64,000 nt of DNA. Source: JAAYCI01 sp964370045 (lineage in GTDB: Bacteria; Bacillota; Clostridia; Oscillospirales; Ruminococcaceae). How positions within the stretch are numbered: the stretch's first letter is position 1; each line of letters begins with the position of its first letter. The position numbers and the translations under genes are program-made. The notes beneath the pieces are model-generated. The model searched no databases and was not told the DNA's origin. It was given only the letters and a program-made list of their open reading frames with translations. The stretch lies in NCBI GenBank assembly GCA_964370045.1, contig CAYJGZ010000011.1, positions 1 through 64,000 of the forward strand, given 5' to 3'. Shown one piece after another: positions 35,871-43,929 of this stretch.

Positions 35871-36818
35871 CTATTCTCTAAAAAAGTCATCCTGCTCGCT
35901 CACCATGCGAAACTCCCGCTCAAGCACAAACCCTTTTTCTTTTTGCACAACCTCTTGCACATGCTCTGCAAGGTTTAATACATCCGCACAGCTTGCGCCA
36001 CCCAAATTCACAATAAAGCCACAGTGCTTTTCGCTCACCGCCGCACCGCCCACACGGTAGCCCCGCAGGCCGCACTCATCTATAAGCGCACCCGCAAACG
36101 CCCCTACGGGACGCTTAAATGCACTTCCGGCACTTGGCAGTTCCAGCGGCTGTTTTTGCTTTCTCGCAAGCATGTTTTGCTCCATTTTCAGCGAAATTTC
36201 CGCAGAATTTTCAGCTTTCAGCTCAAACGTCGCCGACAGCACACACCTACTTTTCCCCTGAAACGCAGAGCTTCTGTACCCAAGCGCCAGCTCACTACAG
36301 GGCAAAGTTACCTCGCAAAGCTCCTCATCCAAAAAGGTTACCGAGTGCAAAACGTCCTTCACTTCGCCGCCGTAAGCCCCTGCATTCATAAACACAGCGC
36401 CGCCCACACTGCCCGGTATTCCATACGCAAACTCAAGGCCGCCAAGGCCATTTCGCCGTGCAATATCACACAGGTGCGCTAAATCCACACCGGCACCCGC
36501 ACATATTTGTGCGCCCTGCACGCTCACGTCCGAAAGTGCACACAGCGTAGAGACCACTATTCCCCTAAAGCCCTCGTCCGAAAACAAAACATTGCTTCCC
36601 ATCCCAAGAATAAAGCTGGGGACTTTCTGCTCCTTTGCACAGCGTAGCGCACACAAAAGTTGCTCTGCATCTTTCGGCTGACAAAATATATCTGCCGCTC
36701 CACCGATGCAAAAGCTAATGTGCCCACACATCGGCTCGTTTTCCAAAAAAGGTATCGACTGTGAATTTAAGGATTTTTTTAGATTTTTTATTGCATTTTC
36801 GGTGTGTTCCAAAGTCAT
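35871..36818 (-). CDS. murB: UDP-N-acetylmuramate dehydrogenase MurB
   Basis: MurB reduces UDP-GlcNAc-enolpyruvate to UDP-MurNAc in peptidoglycan synthesis. The 315-residue FAD protein has SFCIGGAADIF near the start, ILGMGSNVLFSDEGF, the FAYGIPGSVGGAVFMNAGAY block, and SAGSAFKRP with the C-terminal GFIVNLG. ATG 36818 has AAGGAG seven bases before it; an ATG 25 codons upstream lacks one. Confidence 0.96.
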   Translation of the reverse strand: MTLEHTENAIKNLKKSLNSQSIPFLENEPMCGHISFCIGGAADIFCQPKDAEQLLCALRCAKEQKVPSFILGMGSNVLFSDEGFRGIVVSTLCALSDVSVQGAQICAGAGVDLAHLCDIARRNGLGGLEFAYGIPGSVGGAVFMNAGAYGGEVKDVLHSVTFLDEELCEVTLPCSELALGYRSSAFQGKSRCVLSATFELKAENSAEISLKMEQNMLARKQKQPLELPSAGSAFKRPVGAFAGALIDECGLRGYRVGGAAVSEKHCGFIVNLGGASCADVLNLAEHVQEVVQKEKGFVLEREFRMVSEQDDFFRE

Positions 36819-36861
36819 GCCATGCTCCTTAACGGCTGTACGCATAAAGTTTTTGTTACAT

Positions 36862-37629
36862 TTAAGTTTGATTTTTTTCGAGATTGTCCGCAATTTTCAA
36901 AGCATGTTCGGACACACTTCGCCCATGACGCTGTAGTTCTTGCGCAAGCCTTCTCATGGAGGTATTTACTATCTGCTCCTGAGGAAAGTCAATTTCCTCC
37001 AGCATTTTAATCACATCACTTAGCTCGCTCATGGCGTATGTGGAGTGAGCATCCGAGCTTATCGCAATATTAGTGCCACAATCCTTGCACGCAAGAGCCA
37101 GCCTACGCATATTTTCCTGCCCACCGGGACGTACATACACCGAGGCGGCGTTCATCTCCACAACCTTGTTGTTTTGTGCAAATGCCCTCGCCACACGCTC
37201 ATAGTCAAATGGATATACGGGTTGCTCTGCATGGCCTATCATGTCCACCAGCGGATTTTGTGCGATGCGCAGCCATGTTTCGGTCACGCCTTGTTCGTCC
37301 GTGGGCGCTATGCAGTCTTGGTGCATAGAGGCAATCACCCAGTCAAGACTTTTCAGTAGCCACTTGTCCATATCAAGGCTGCCATCGGCGCTCACTATAT
37401 TCGCCTCCACCCCTTTTAACAAAAGGAAACCGTCTTCCACAATAGAGGGCAGGTTGCAAAGCGTGTAAAAATACCACGGGTGAGGCGAGTCGGGCATGGC
37501 AGGAGCATGGTCTGTCACCGCCATGCTCAAATACCCAAGGGATTTCGCCTGCACCATCATCTCCTGCAGGGTAGAAAGAGCATGGTTTGAAACGTTTGTA
37601 TGAACATGTAAATCCGCAATAATTGTCAT
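36862..37629 (-). CDS. PHP-domain phosphoesterase (YcdX-like)
   Basis: The 255-residue protein is a complete PHP domain with metal ligands in DLHVHTNVS, AVTDHAP, GVEANI, ASMHQD, IGHAEQP and SSDAHST, the layout of the YcdX/histidinol-phosphatase-like group. No second domain is present. It lies between hprK and murB on the same strand, a place where clostridial genomes often carry such a gene. The substrate cannot be read from the sequence. Confidence 0.85.
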   Translation of the reverse strand: MTIIADLHVHTNVSNHALSTLQEMMVQAKSLGYLSMAVTDHAPAMPDSPHPWYFYTLCNLPSIVEDGFLLLKGVEANIVSADGSLDMDKWLLKSLDWVIASMHQDCIAPTDEQGVTETWLRIAQNPLVDMIGHAEQPVYPFDYERVARAFAQNNKVVEMNAASVYVRPGGQENMRRLALACKDCGTNIAISSDAHSTYAMSELSDVIKMLEEIDFPQEQIVNTSMRRLAQELQRHGRSVSEHALKIADNLEKNQT

Positions 37630-37724
37630 ATAATGTGCCTGCTGTTGTCGCCCTTAATTTCATTGTATTTTATCTTGATTAAAGCTTTAATTTTTTACAC
37701 AAAATAACACAAGCAAACATTCGG

Positions 37725-38687
37725 TTATAATATTTCAGTCACACCCTCACCGGTGATGTCGTCATTGAGGCCGAGCTTACCCAGTAGTTCTTTTGCGGCG
37801 TTGTAGCCAAGATATACTTTTTGGCGGTTGTTCATCGCCGCAATTTCCAATATAACAGCGAGGTTTCTGCCCGGCTTTACGGGAATTACCGACATAGGGA
37901 TTTTGTTGCCCATAATGTCCATATTGTTATCTTCAAGGCCCGTGCGGCTGTAGTTTTTCGCCTTATCCCACGGCTCCAGCACCACCACAAGGTCTATTTT
38001 GCTGGTGTTTTTCACAGCGCCGCTGCCAAACACACGCGCCACATTTATAAAGCCTATGCCTCGTAGCTCTATAAAATGGCGAATATTTTCAGGCGCCTGC
38101 CCGAATATAGTACTACTGGACACCTTGCGCAGCTCCACCGCATCATCCGCAATAAGGCGGTGCCCTCTTTTCAAAAGCTCCACGGCCGTCTCGCTTTTTC
38201 CCACGCCGCTCTCGCCCAAAATCAATATACCTTCGCCGTATATTTCCACCAGCACGCCGTGCCTTGTCACCCTTTGGGCAAGTTCTACATTTAGTATAGC
38301 CAAAGCACTGCTTGTAAACTCGGAGGAGGTTTCGGTGGTGGTGACAATCGGCACCTCAAATTCCTCGCCATACTCCACAAGCTCCGCAAAAACCTCACGC
38401 CCACGGGTAACCACCACCATAGGCGGCTTTGCGCTTACCAGTGCCTTTATGCGCTCCCTGCGCTGTTCATCATTCAAGTGATGGCGCAGATAGCTCATCT
38501 CTGCATTTCCCAAAATCTGAATACGGGTAGCATCGAAAAACTCCTCATATCCCACAAGCATAAGCCCGGGGCGGTTTACCTCCGAGGTGTAAATCAGTAT
38601 TTTATTCAGGTCCTCCTGCGGCGAGTAGGAAACTCCAAGGTTCAATCTTTTTACAAGCTTTCCCAGTGGTATCGAGTACTGTGCCAT
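37725..38687 (-). CDS. hprK: HPr kinase/phosphorylase
   Basis: HprK phosphorylates HPr on Ser46 and is the sensor of carbon catabolite control in low-GC Gram-positives. The 320-residue protein has the P-loop GESGVGKS at 158-165 and the HprK signature region IELRGIGFINVARVFG near 205-220. It is the first gene of the series hprK, PHP, murB, whiA. Confidence 0.96.
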   Translation of the reverse strand: MAQYSIPLGKLVKRLNLGVSYSPQEDLNKILIYTSEVNRPGLMLVGYEEFFDATRIQILGNAEMSYLRHHLNDEQRRERIKALVSAKPPMVVVTRGREVFAELVEYGEEFEVPIVTTTETSSEFTSSALAILNVELAQRVTRHGVLVEIYGEGILILGESGVGKSETAVELLKRGHRLIADDAVELRKVSSSTIFGQAPENIRHFIELRGIGFINVARVFGSGAVKNTSKIDLVVVLEPWDKAKNYSRTGLEDNNMDIMGNKIPMSVIPVKPGRNLAVILEIAAMNNRQKVYLGYNAAKELLGKLGLNDDITGEGVTEIL

Positions 38688-38711
38688 ATAGCGTCACCCT
38701 TCCGATTAAGT

Positions 38712-38741
38712 AATATAGTATAAGGCTGTTTTTTGATTCAA
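38712..38741 (-). promoter_or_regulatory. Probable promoter of hprK
   Basis: On the minus strand TTGAAT (38741-38736) and TATATT (38717-38712) are 18 bp apart, 25 bp before the hprK start. The 38742-38939 stretch up to the next promoter shows nothing I recognise. Confidence 0.5.
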
Positions 38742-38939
38742 ACTATTTTGTGGTAATTCAATCAAGGGGCTATCAATCACCCACTAAATACATAAAATGG
38801 AACTTGCAGTTATCCCAAAACGAGGGATATCTTGCCTAAATTATACCTTATTTTTGATATATTTTCAAATACCGTAAATGTTCTGTCTTACCAAGCAACG
38901 CAAATCACCGCTTTTATTCACGCTCCCACCGCATATGTT

Positions 38940-38968
38940 TTGCCACTTTTGCAAAAATATGGTATACT
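38940..38968 (+). promoter_or_regulatory. Sigma-A promoter of the GT4 gene
   Basis: TTGCCA (38940-38945) and TATACT (38963-38968) are 17 bp apart, 60 bp before the glycosyltransferase start. Confidence 0.75.
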
Positions 38969-39027
38969 TATACATTAGATATGCAATTTACAGTGTACGC
39001 ATTTTTTAATTTTAATGGAGGCAGTTT

Positions 39028-40242
39028 ATGCGCATCGCCATTTTTACCGAAACATATTATCCGTATATCAGCGGCGTAATCACCCATGTGCAGGCGCTGT
39101 ACACAGGCCTAAAGCAGGCAGGACATGACGTGCTTATCGTCACGTTAAGCCCCACCGCAAAGCGACACTATATAGAGGACGATGTGCTGTATTGCCCCGC
39201 AAGGCCGATGGAAAAGATGTACGGCTACGGCATAGCAAACCCAATGAACCGTGAGCGGCTGGATATTATCCGCAAGTTCAACCCCGATGTTTTGCACACA
39301 CATACAGAGTTCAGCATAGGGATTTTTGCGCTTTACTGCGCACGTATGATGAAATTACCCATAGTGTACACACTACACACCATGTACGACGATTATCTTT
39401 TTTACCTGTTTCCCAAGAAAACACTGCGCTTCACACGCCCCATGGCGCACGCATATTTCCGTGGTATAGCACGTAGCACCACCGAGATTATCGGCCCCTC
39501 CGAAAAGGTGGCTCACTTTTTGAATCACATATTAAAAGTGCGCCGCAAGGTGCATGTAATCCCAAACACGGTTGACCTTAGCATCTTCAACGAGAGGAAT
39601 ATCCCCACCGACGATGTAAAAAGTGTGAAGGATCGCCTTGGCATAAAAACCAGAGATATTCCGCTTGTTTTTGTAGGGCGCTTGGGCGAAGAAAAAAGCA
39701 TTGATGTGCTGGTGGATTATTTTCACAAAGCTTTTAAGGATGAGCCCAAGTACAAGCTGCTCATCATTGGTGACGGCCCCGAAAAGGAAAAAATTGCCGC
39801 ACAGATAGCTCGCCTAAATGCCGAAAAGCAAATTTTACTCCTTGGTCGTGTGGAGCACGATGAAATCCCCCCCTACTATCAGGCGTGCAAGCTGTTCACC
39901 ACCGCATCCACCAGCGAGATGAACTCCATTTCCCTTTTGGAGGCAAATGCAAGCGGGCTGTACGCTGTGCAACGGTACGACCCCAACAACCGCCAGCAAA
40001 TCAAGCAGGGCATAAACGGCGAGGAGTTTCACACAGTAGAACAGTTCAAAGAAATTGTGCAAGGCCACGCCTCGCTCTCCGCTGCCGATAAAAAGAAACG
40101 TCGTAGCGGAGTTGTGAAGTATGCTCACCGCTACGGAATACCCGAGTTCACCACCGCTGTTTTGAAAATCTACACAAAAGCTATAAAGCGCAACGCAAAG
40201 GAGAAAATCAAAAAAGGGCGTCGGTCGTTTTTGAAAAAATAG
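39028..40242 (+). CDS. Glycosyltransferase family 4 protein
   Basis: The 404-residue protein has a GT-B fold with the N-terminal MRIAIFTETYYPYISGV pattern typical of diacylglycerol glucosyltransferases and related GT4 enzymes. The sugar-nucleotide domain shows FVGRLGEEKSIDVL and GDGPEKEKI; the E-x7-E motif is EMNSISLLE near 290. The C-terminus is strongly basic (KRNAKEKIKKGRRSFLKK), which suits binding to anionic lipid. A role in making membrane glycolipids is inferred. ATG 39028 has GGAGGC. It is a single-gene unit with its own promoter and a bidirectional terminator. Confidence 0.88.
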   Translation: MRIAIFTETYYPYISGVITHVQALYTGLKQAGHDVLIVTLSPTAKRHYIEDDVLYCPARPMEKMYGYGIANPMNRERLDIIRKFNPDVLHTHTEFSIGIFALYCARMMKLPIVYTLHTMYDDYLFYLFPKKTLRFTRPMAHAYFRGIARSTTEIIGPSEKVAHFLNHILKVRRKVHVIPNTVDLSIFNERNIPTDDVKSVKDRLGIKTRDIPLVFVGRLGEEKSIDVLVDYFHKAFKDEPKYKLLIIGDGPEKEKIAAQIARLNAEKQILLLGRVEHDEIPPYYQACKLFTTASTSEMNSISLLEANASGLYAVQRYDPNNRQQIKQGINGEEFHTVEQFKEIVQGHASLSAADKKKRRSGVVKYAHRYGIPEFTTAVLKIYTKAIKRNAKEKIKKGRRSFLKK

Positions 40243-40365
40243 ATAGTGCTGTCACGAGTGTTCAGCCGTCCATTTTTAGGCTCATGAGGACACTATCCAT
40301 CAAAAAATCTCGCAAAATCATTTGTCACATGGATTTTATTTTTACAAAACAGCTAAAAAATCACA

Positions 40366-40412
40366 AAAAAGCCGCAACCTTTCCACCTTTCGGAAAGTAA
40401 TTGCGGCTTTTA
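40366..40412. terminator. Bidirectional terminator
   Basis: AAAAGCCGCAA pairs with TTGCGGCTTTT, and an inner TTTCC/GGAAA pair extends the hairpin. It lies between the convergent GT4 and TrpR-like genes. Confidence 0.88.
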
Positions 40413-40440
40413 TTTATTGCAATTTTTTGCTTTTTTATTT

Positions 40441-40737
40441 TTATGGCTGTGAAATGCGCTCAATGGCGGTGCGGTATCCGCCCTCGCCGTACTGTATGCA
40501 CCTGTTTATGCGGCTGATGGTGGCGGTGCTTATCTCCACCGTTTTCACAATCTGCTCGTAGGTAGCGCCCTCCAAAAGCATCCTCGCTACACGGATGCGC
40601 TGGGTCATGTCCGCAAGCTCCTTCATCGTGCATAAATCTTCAAAAAAGGCGTAACACTCCTCCACGCTCCCCAGTGAAAGTATCGCCTTAAAAAGTGCAT
40701 CGGTATGTTCATCACGCTTGAAGCCTTTATCTGTCAT
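40441..40737 (-). CDS. TrpR/YerC-family regulator
   Basis: The 98-residue protein matches the YerC/YecD branch of the TrpR superfamily: an all-helical protein with helix-turn-helix TYEQIVKTVEISTATISRINR near 60-80. In this branch the tryptophan-binding residues of E. coli TrpR are not conserved, so the ligand is unknown. ATG 40737 has GGGG nine bases before it; the ATG three codons earlier is too close to the site. Confidence 0.85.
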   Translation of the reverse strand: MTDKGFKRDEHTDALFKAILSLGSVEECYAFFEDLCTMKELADMTQRIRVARMLLEGATYEQIVKTVEISTATISRINRCIQYGEGGYRTAIERISQP

Positions 40738-40810
40738 TGCGCACATCCCCCCTAAAAACGGATTTAATAATATTTCTTTTGTATTTTATGCGAATATTTA
40801 ATTGATTTTT

Positions 40811-40934
40811 TAGGGCAACACCGCATAATTATTGTACTTAATTACACCGAGAAAATTTTTGTAAAATATGGCGGAAATTTTCGGGGCAAGATGAGTGCAA
40901 AGACATTCGCCGGTAATTGTGCGGTATTGCCTTA
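40811..40934. mobile_element. MITE-like element of about 124 bp
   Basis: The ends are imperfect terminal inverted repeats: left TAGGGCAACACCGCATAATTA (40811-40831, 18 of 21 matching) and the reverse complement at 40914-40934, which reads TAAGGCAATACCGCACAATTA. A TTA stands at both outer borders and may be the target duplication. There is no reading frame inside. It lies in a 400-bp gap before the tsf terminator. A 13-bp piece of its end recurs at 70-82. Confidence 0.6.
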
Positions 40935-41073
40935 GGGCAAAACCACAACACACCCTATGTGCTCACCTATTTGAATCACCCGCTTTTACACTTTAGCACA
41001 TTACTGCAAAAAAGGCAAACATTATTATCCCACAAACAGGGTGTTTTTCACAACTGCTTTCCGTTTTTGCACT

Positions 41074-41105
41074 AAAATACCCATCGGAGATGTTCCGATG
41101 GGTAT
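41074..41105 (-). terminator. Terminator of rpsB-tsf
   Basis: On the minus strand ATACCCATCGG pairs perfectly with CCGATGGGTAT over 11 bp and is followed by TTTT, 35 bp after the tsf stop. Confidence 0.85.
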
Positions 41106-41139
41106 AAGAAATACGTTTTCAAGCTTTTACAGGCATTTT

Positions 41140-42048
41140 CTACTTCATCATGCCGGCAACTTCGCTTGCAAAATCCTCTTCCTTCTTTTCAAGGCCCTCG
41201 CCCTTCTCGTAGCGAGCAAAGCCCAGCACCTTGATGTCTCCGCCCAGCTTCTTTGCGGTATCATCCACATACTGCTGTACGGAAATCTTGTCGTCACGCA
41301 CAAACTTCTGCTCCAGCAGGCAGTTTTGCTCGTAGTATTTGTTGATGCGGCCGATAACCATCTTTTCGGCGATATTCTCCGGCTTGCCCTCGTTGATTGC
41401 CTGTGTTTTCAGGATTTCCTTTTCCTTGTCCAGTATCTCCGCAGGCACATCCTCACGGCGCATGTATGGGGGGTTGAAGACAGTAATGTGCATAGCTACG
41501 TCTTTTGCGAACGCAGCAAACTCGGGGCTCTTTGCCACGTCATCGCTTGTGTCAAACTGAACAAGCACGCCGTGGGTGCCGCCGCTGTGCACATAGGAGC
41601 AGTTGATGCCCGAAAAGCGCACAAACCTGCGAATCTTCAGGTTCTCGCCGATAACAAGAATCTTCTCTTGCAGCTCAGCCTCAACGGTTCTGTCGTTCAT
41701 GGGTAGCTTCAAAAGTGCGTCCACATCGGCGGGGTCGTTTTTCAGCACTACCTCTGCCAGCTGCTGTACAAACTCCCTAAAGCTTTCGTTTTTCGCAACA
41801 AAGTCGGTTTCGCTGTTCACCTCTACCATTGCGCCGGCCTGTGTGTCCGCATCCGTTATGGAGCACACAATGCCCTCGCTGGCAATGCGTCCCGCCTTTT
41901 TATTTGCGGCGGCAAGCCCCTTTTCACGCAGTAGCGCAACCGCTTTTTCCATATCACCATCTGCTTCGGTCAGCGCCTTTTTGCAGTCCATCATGCCACA
42001 GCCGGTGCTCTCGCGCAGCTCTTTAACGTCCTGTGCGGTAAATGCCAT
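41140..42048 (-). CDS. tsf: Elongation factor Ts
   Basis: EF-Ts exchanges GDP for GTP on EF-Tu. The 302-residue protein starts with the UBA-like domain (VKELRESTGCGMMDCKKAL) and carries the EF-Tu-contact motif ETDFVAKNESF near 80. The length is normal for the family. It follows rpsB by 45 bp, the near-universal pairing. Confidence 0.97.
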   Translation of the reverse strand: MAFTAQDVKELRESTGCGMMDCKKALTEADGDMEKAVALLREKGLAAANKKAGRIASEGIVCSITDADTQAGAMVEVNSETDFVAKNESFREFVQQLAEVVLKNDPADVDALLKLPMNDRTVEAELQEKILVIGENLKIRRFVRFSGINCSYVHSGGTHGVLVQFDTSDDVAKSPEFAAFAKDVAMHITVFNPPYMRREDVPAEILDKEKEILKTQAINEGKPENIAEKMVIGRINKYYEQNCLLEQKFVRDDKISVQQYVDDTAKKLGGDIKVLGFARYEKGEGLEKKEEDFASEVAGMMK

Positions 42049-42093
42049 ATCTATTGCTCTCCTTATACAGTTATATAAACAGGTTTTGGTTTC

Positions 42094-42828
42094 TTATGCC
42101 TCGGCTGCCTCGGCCATATCCTCGGATGCGGCCTCTTCCATCTGCTCGCCCTGACGACCCTCCAGGATAGCATCTGCCATAGCGCTGGAAATAAGGCGCA
42201 CAGCACGGATAGCATCGTCGTTGCCGGGGATTACATAGTCGATTTCGTCGGGGTCGCAGTTTGTATCCACAATGCCCACAACGGGAATGTGCAGCTTGCG
42301 AGCCTCTGCCACCGCAATGTGCTCCTTGCGGGGGTCAACGATGAACAGTGCGCCGGGCAGGCGGTCCATGTTCTTCACGCCGCCGAGGAATTTCTCCAGC
42401 TTTTCAATCTCAAGCTCCAGCTTGATAACTTCCTTTTTGGGAAGCATCTCAAATGTGCCATCCTCACGCATTTTCTTCAGCTGCTCCATGCGCTCGATGC
42501 GGCGGCGGATGGTGCGGAAGTTTGTGAGCATACCGCCCAGCCAACGTGCGTCCACATAGGGCATTCCGCAGCGTGCGCTCTCCTCACGGATAGACTCCTG
42601 CGCCTGCTTCTTTGTGCCCACGAACAAAAGCATCTCGCCCGCAGTGGAAAGCTCACGCACAAAATTGTACGCCTCGTCCATCTTGCGCACTGTCTTTTGC
42701 AGGTCGATGATGTAAATGCCGTTGCGCTCGGTGAAGATGTACTTGGACATCTTAGGGTTCCACCTGCGTGTTTGGTGACCAAAGTGTACGCCGGCTTCGA
42801 GTAGTTGCTTCATTGATACGACTGCCAT
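42094..42828 (-). CDS. rpsB: 30S ribosomal protein S2
   Basis: The 244-residue protein begins VVSMKQLLEAGVHFGHQTRRWNPKM and keeps the FVGTKKQAQ and VDTNCDPDEIDYVIPGNDDA blocks of S2. ATG 42828 has GGAGG; the frame is open for 45 codons upstream but this is the leader. The C-terminal tail is Glu/Ala-rich. Confidence 0.97.
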   Translation of the reverse strand: MAVVSMKQLLEAGVHFGHQTRRWNPKMSKYIFTERNGIYIIDLQKTVRKMDEAYNFVRELSTAGEMLLFVGTKKQAQESIREESARCGMPYVDARWLGGMLTNFRTIRRRIERMEQLKKMREDGTFEMLPKKEVIKLELEIEKLEKFLGGVKNMDRLPGALFIVDPRKEHIAVAEARKLHIPVVGIVDTNCDPDEIDYVIPGNDDAIRAVRLISSAMADAILEGRQGEQMEEAASEDMAEAAEA

Positions 42829-42890
42829 GTTAGTTCCTCCAAAAATAAATTTGTTTTTCCTCCGCAATCCCTTTATAATGAAAGCACCCA

Positions 42891-42909
42891 CCCGACAATA
42901 CTTGTCGAG
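42891..42909 (-). promoter_or_regulatory. Leader hairpin of rpsB
   Basis: In the transcript CUCGACAA and UUGUCGGG pair over eight positions (one U-G) around GUA, within a leader of about 120 nt. rpsB is often autoregulated by S2 through leader structure; a role here is inference. Confidence 0.4.
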
Positions 42910-42953
42910 CACTCGGGCACATAAGGCACTGCGTGTGGATTTCCAGCTGATAA

Positions 42954-42982
42954 AGTATATCACAGACGGTGCATTTTGGCAA
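42954..42982 (-). promoter_or_regulatory. Sigma-A promoter of rpsB-tsf
   Basis: On the minus strand TTGCCA (42982-42977) and TATACT (42959-42954) are 17 bp apart. The +1 would be near 42947, giving a leader of about 120 nt. Confidence 0.8.
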
Positions 42983-43105
42983 GTGCTCGTGGGATATTTT
43001 AGGGGATTTTTCCACCATAATATATCTTTTTATCCTTGAAACAGCATCAGTCAATACATCATCACAATTTCATCGATTATTTGACTATTTATTGTGCATT
43101 TTGTG

Positions 43106-43134
43106 TTGACATTCCCACGTGCCAATGATAACAT
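43106..43134 (+). promoter_or_regulatory. Promoter of the small SPQTG protein gene
   Basis: TTGACA (43106-43111) and TAACAT (43129-43134) are 17 bp apart, 100 bp before the start codon. Bases 42983-43105 show nothing else. Confidence 0.7.
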
Positions 43135-43233
43135 ATGGGTGAATGTGTTTACCCCTTAATTTCATGGCAAAAACGCAAACACATATATGTAGCTTTCTTG
43201 TTCAATCATTATTTTGAGGAGGTAGTTTTAGAA

Positions 43234-43773
43234 ATGAAGAAAAACAAATTGGTTGTTTCCATCGTTGCGGTTCTTATGTTTGCGCTTATGGTTCCTATGG
43301 TTGCGTTTGCAACCTCCCCCCAAATCGGTAATGCTACCGTCAGCTTCACAAATAGCACTATCGTAACACCTAATGCCCGTCTTGCAATGATGCCCGTGCC
43401 GGCAAATAGCGCCAGCAATTTCCAGGCATCTGCAATGTCTATGGGTGCAAAGGGTCAGCTCGTAGGCATTATGGACATCTTCCTTCTGGATTCACAGGGT
43501 ACTGAGCTACAGCCTGCTGCTGGCGAGGCAAATGTTATTCGCATTGACATTGCCAACCTTCGCTCCTACGACACGGTGCACGCTTTCCACCTGGTGGAAA
43601 ATGCAGACGGCACAACAAAGATGGAGAAAATCAGCGTATCAGTGTATGATAACTACATCACTATGATGCCCACAAGCTTCTCCCTGTTCGGCTTCTATGT
43701 GGAGCGCAATGCGGCACCCACAACGACTACCACAGTGACTACCACTTCCCCCCAGACGGGTGTTTATATCTAA
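43234..43773 (+). CDS. Small secreted protein with C-terminal SPQTGVYI
   Basis: I do not recognise this 179-residue protein as a named family. It has a clear signal peptide (about 1-26, ending VPMVAFA), a single domain at about 60-155, a short Thr/Val-rich linker (TTTTTVTTTS), and ends in SPQTGVYI. The domain has the layout of each repeat in the 459-residue protein at 52984-54363: a VxD-xxxx-D strand, a Pro-Ala step, a YD-containing strand and a closing phenylalanine-rich strand (SLFGFYV here, GFGTFAV there). SPQTG resembles a sortase signal, but no membrane segment or basic tail follows. ATG 43234 has GGAGG at good spacing. It stands alone between its own promoter and terminator. Confidence 0.8.
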   Translation: MKKNKLVVSIVAVLMFALMVPMVAFATSPQIGNATVSFTNSTIVTPNARLAMMPVPANSASNFQASAMSMGAKGQLVGIMDIFLLDSQGTELQPAAGEANVIRIDIANLRSYDTVHAFHLVENADGTTKMEKISVSVYDNYITMMPTSFSLFGFYVERNAAPTTTTTVTTTSPQTGVYI

Positions 43774-43810
43774 GCATTCACAGTATCTAATTCCTAATTA
43801 CAAACACACA

Positions 43811-43849
43811 AAGGGCAAGACCTACTTTTAGGTTTTTGCCCTTTTTTTT
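43811..43849 (+). terminator. Intrinsic terminator
   Basis: AAGGGCAA pairs with TTGCCCTT, with an inner ACCT/AGGT pair, followed by eight T. It lies 38 bp after the SPQTG gene. Confidence 0.9.
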
Positions 43850-43929
43850 GTGTGAATATTATCGTATAATTAGAGCAAGCATGTTTTCGTGCTAATATTT
43901 TATATTTATCTTGAGTTTATGGAGTGACA

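Noticed and set aside
43744..43773. LPxTG sortase signal
   Set aside because: The motif is SPQTG and is followed by only three residues; there is no membrane helix or positive tail, so a standard sortase substrate is excluded.
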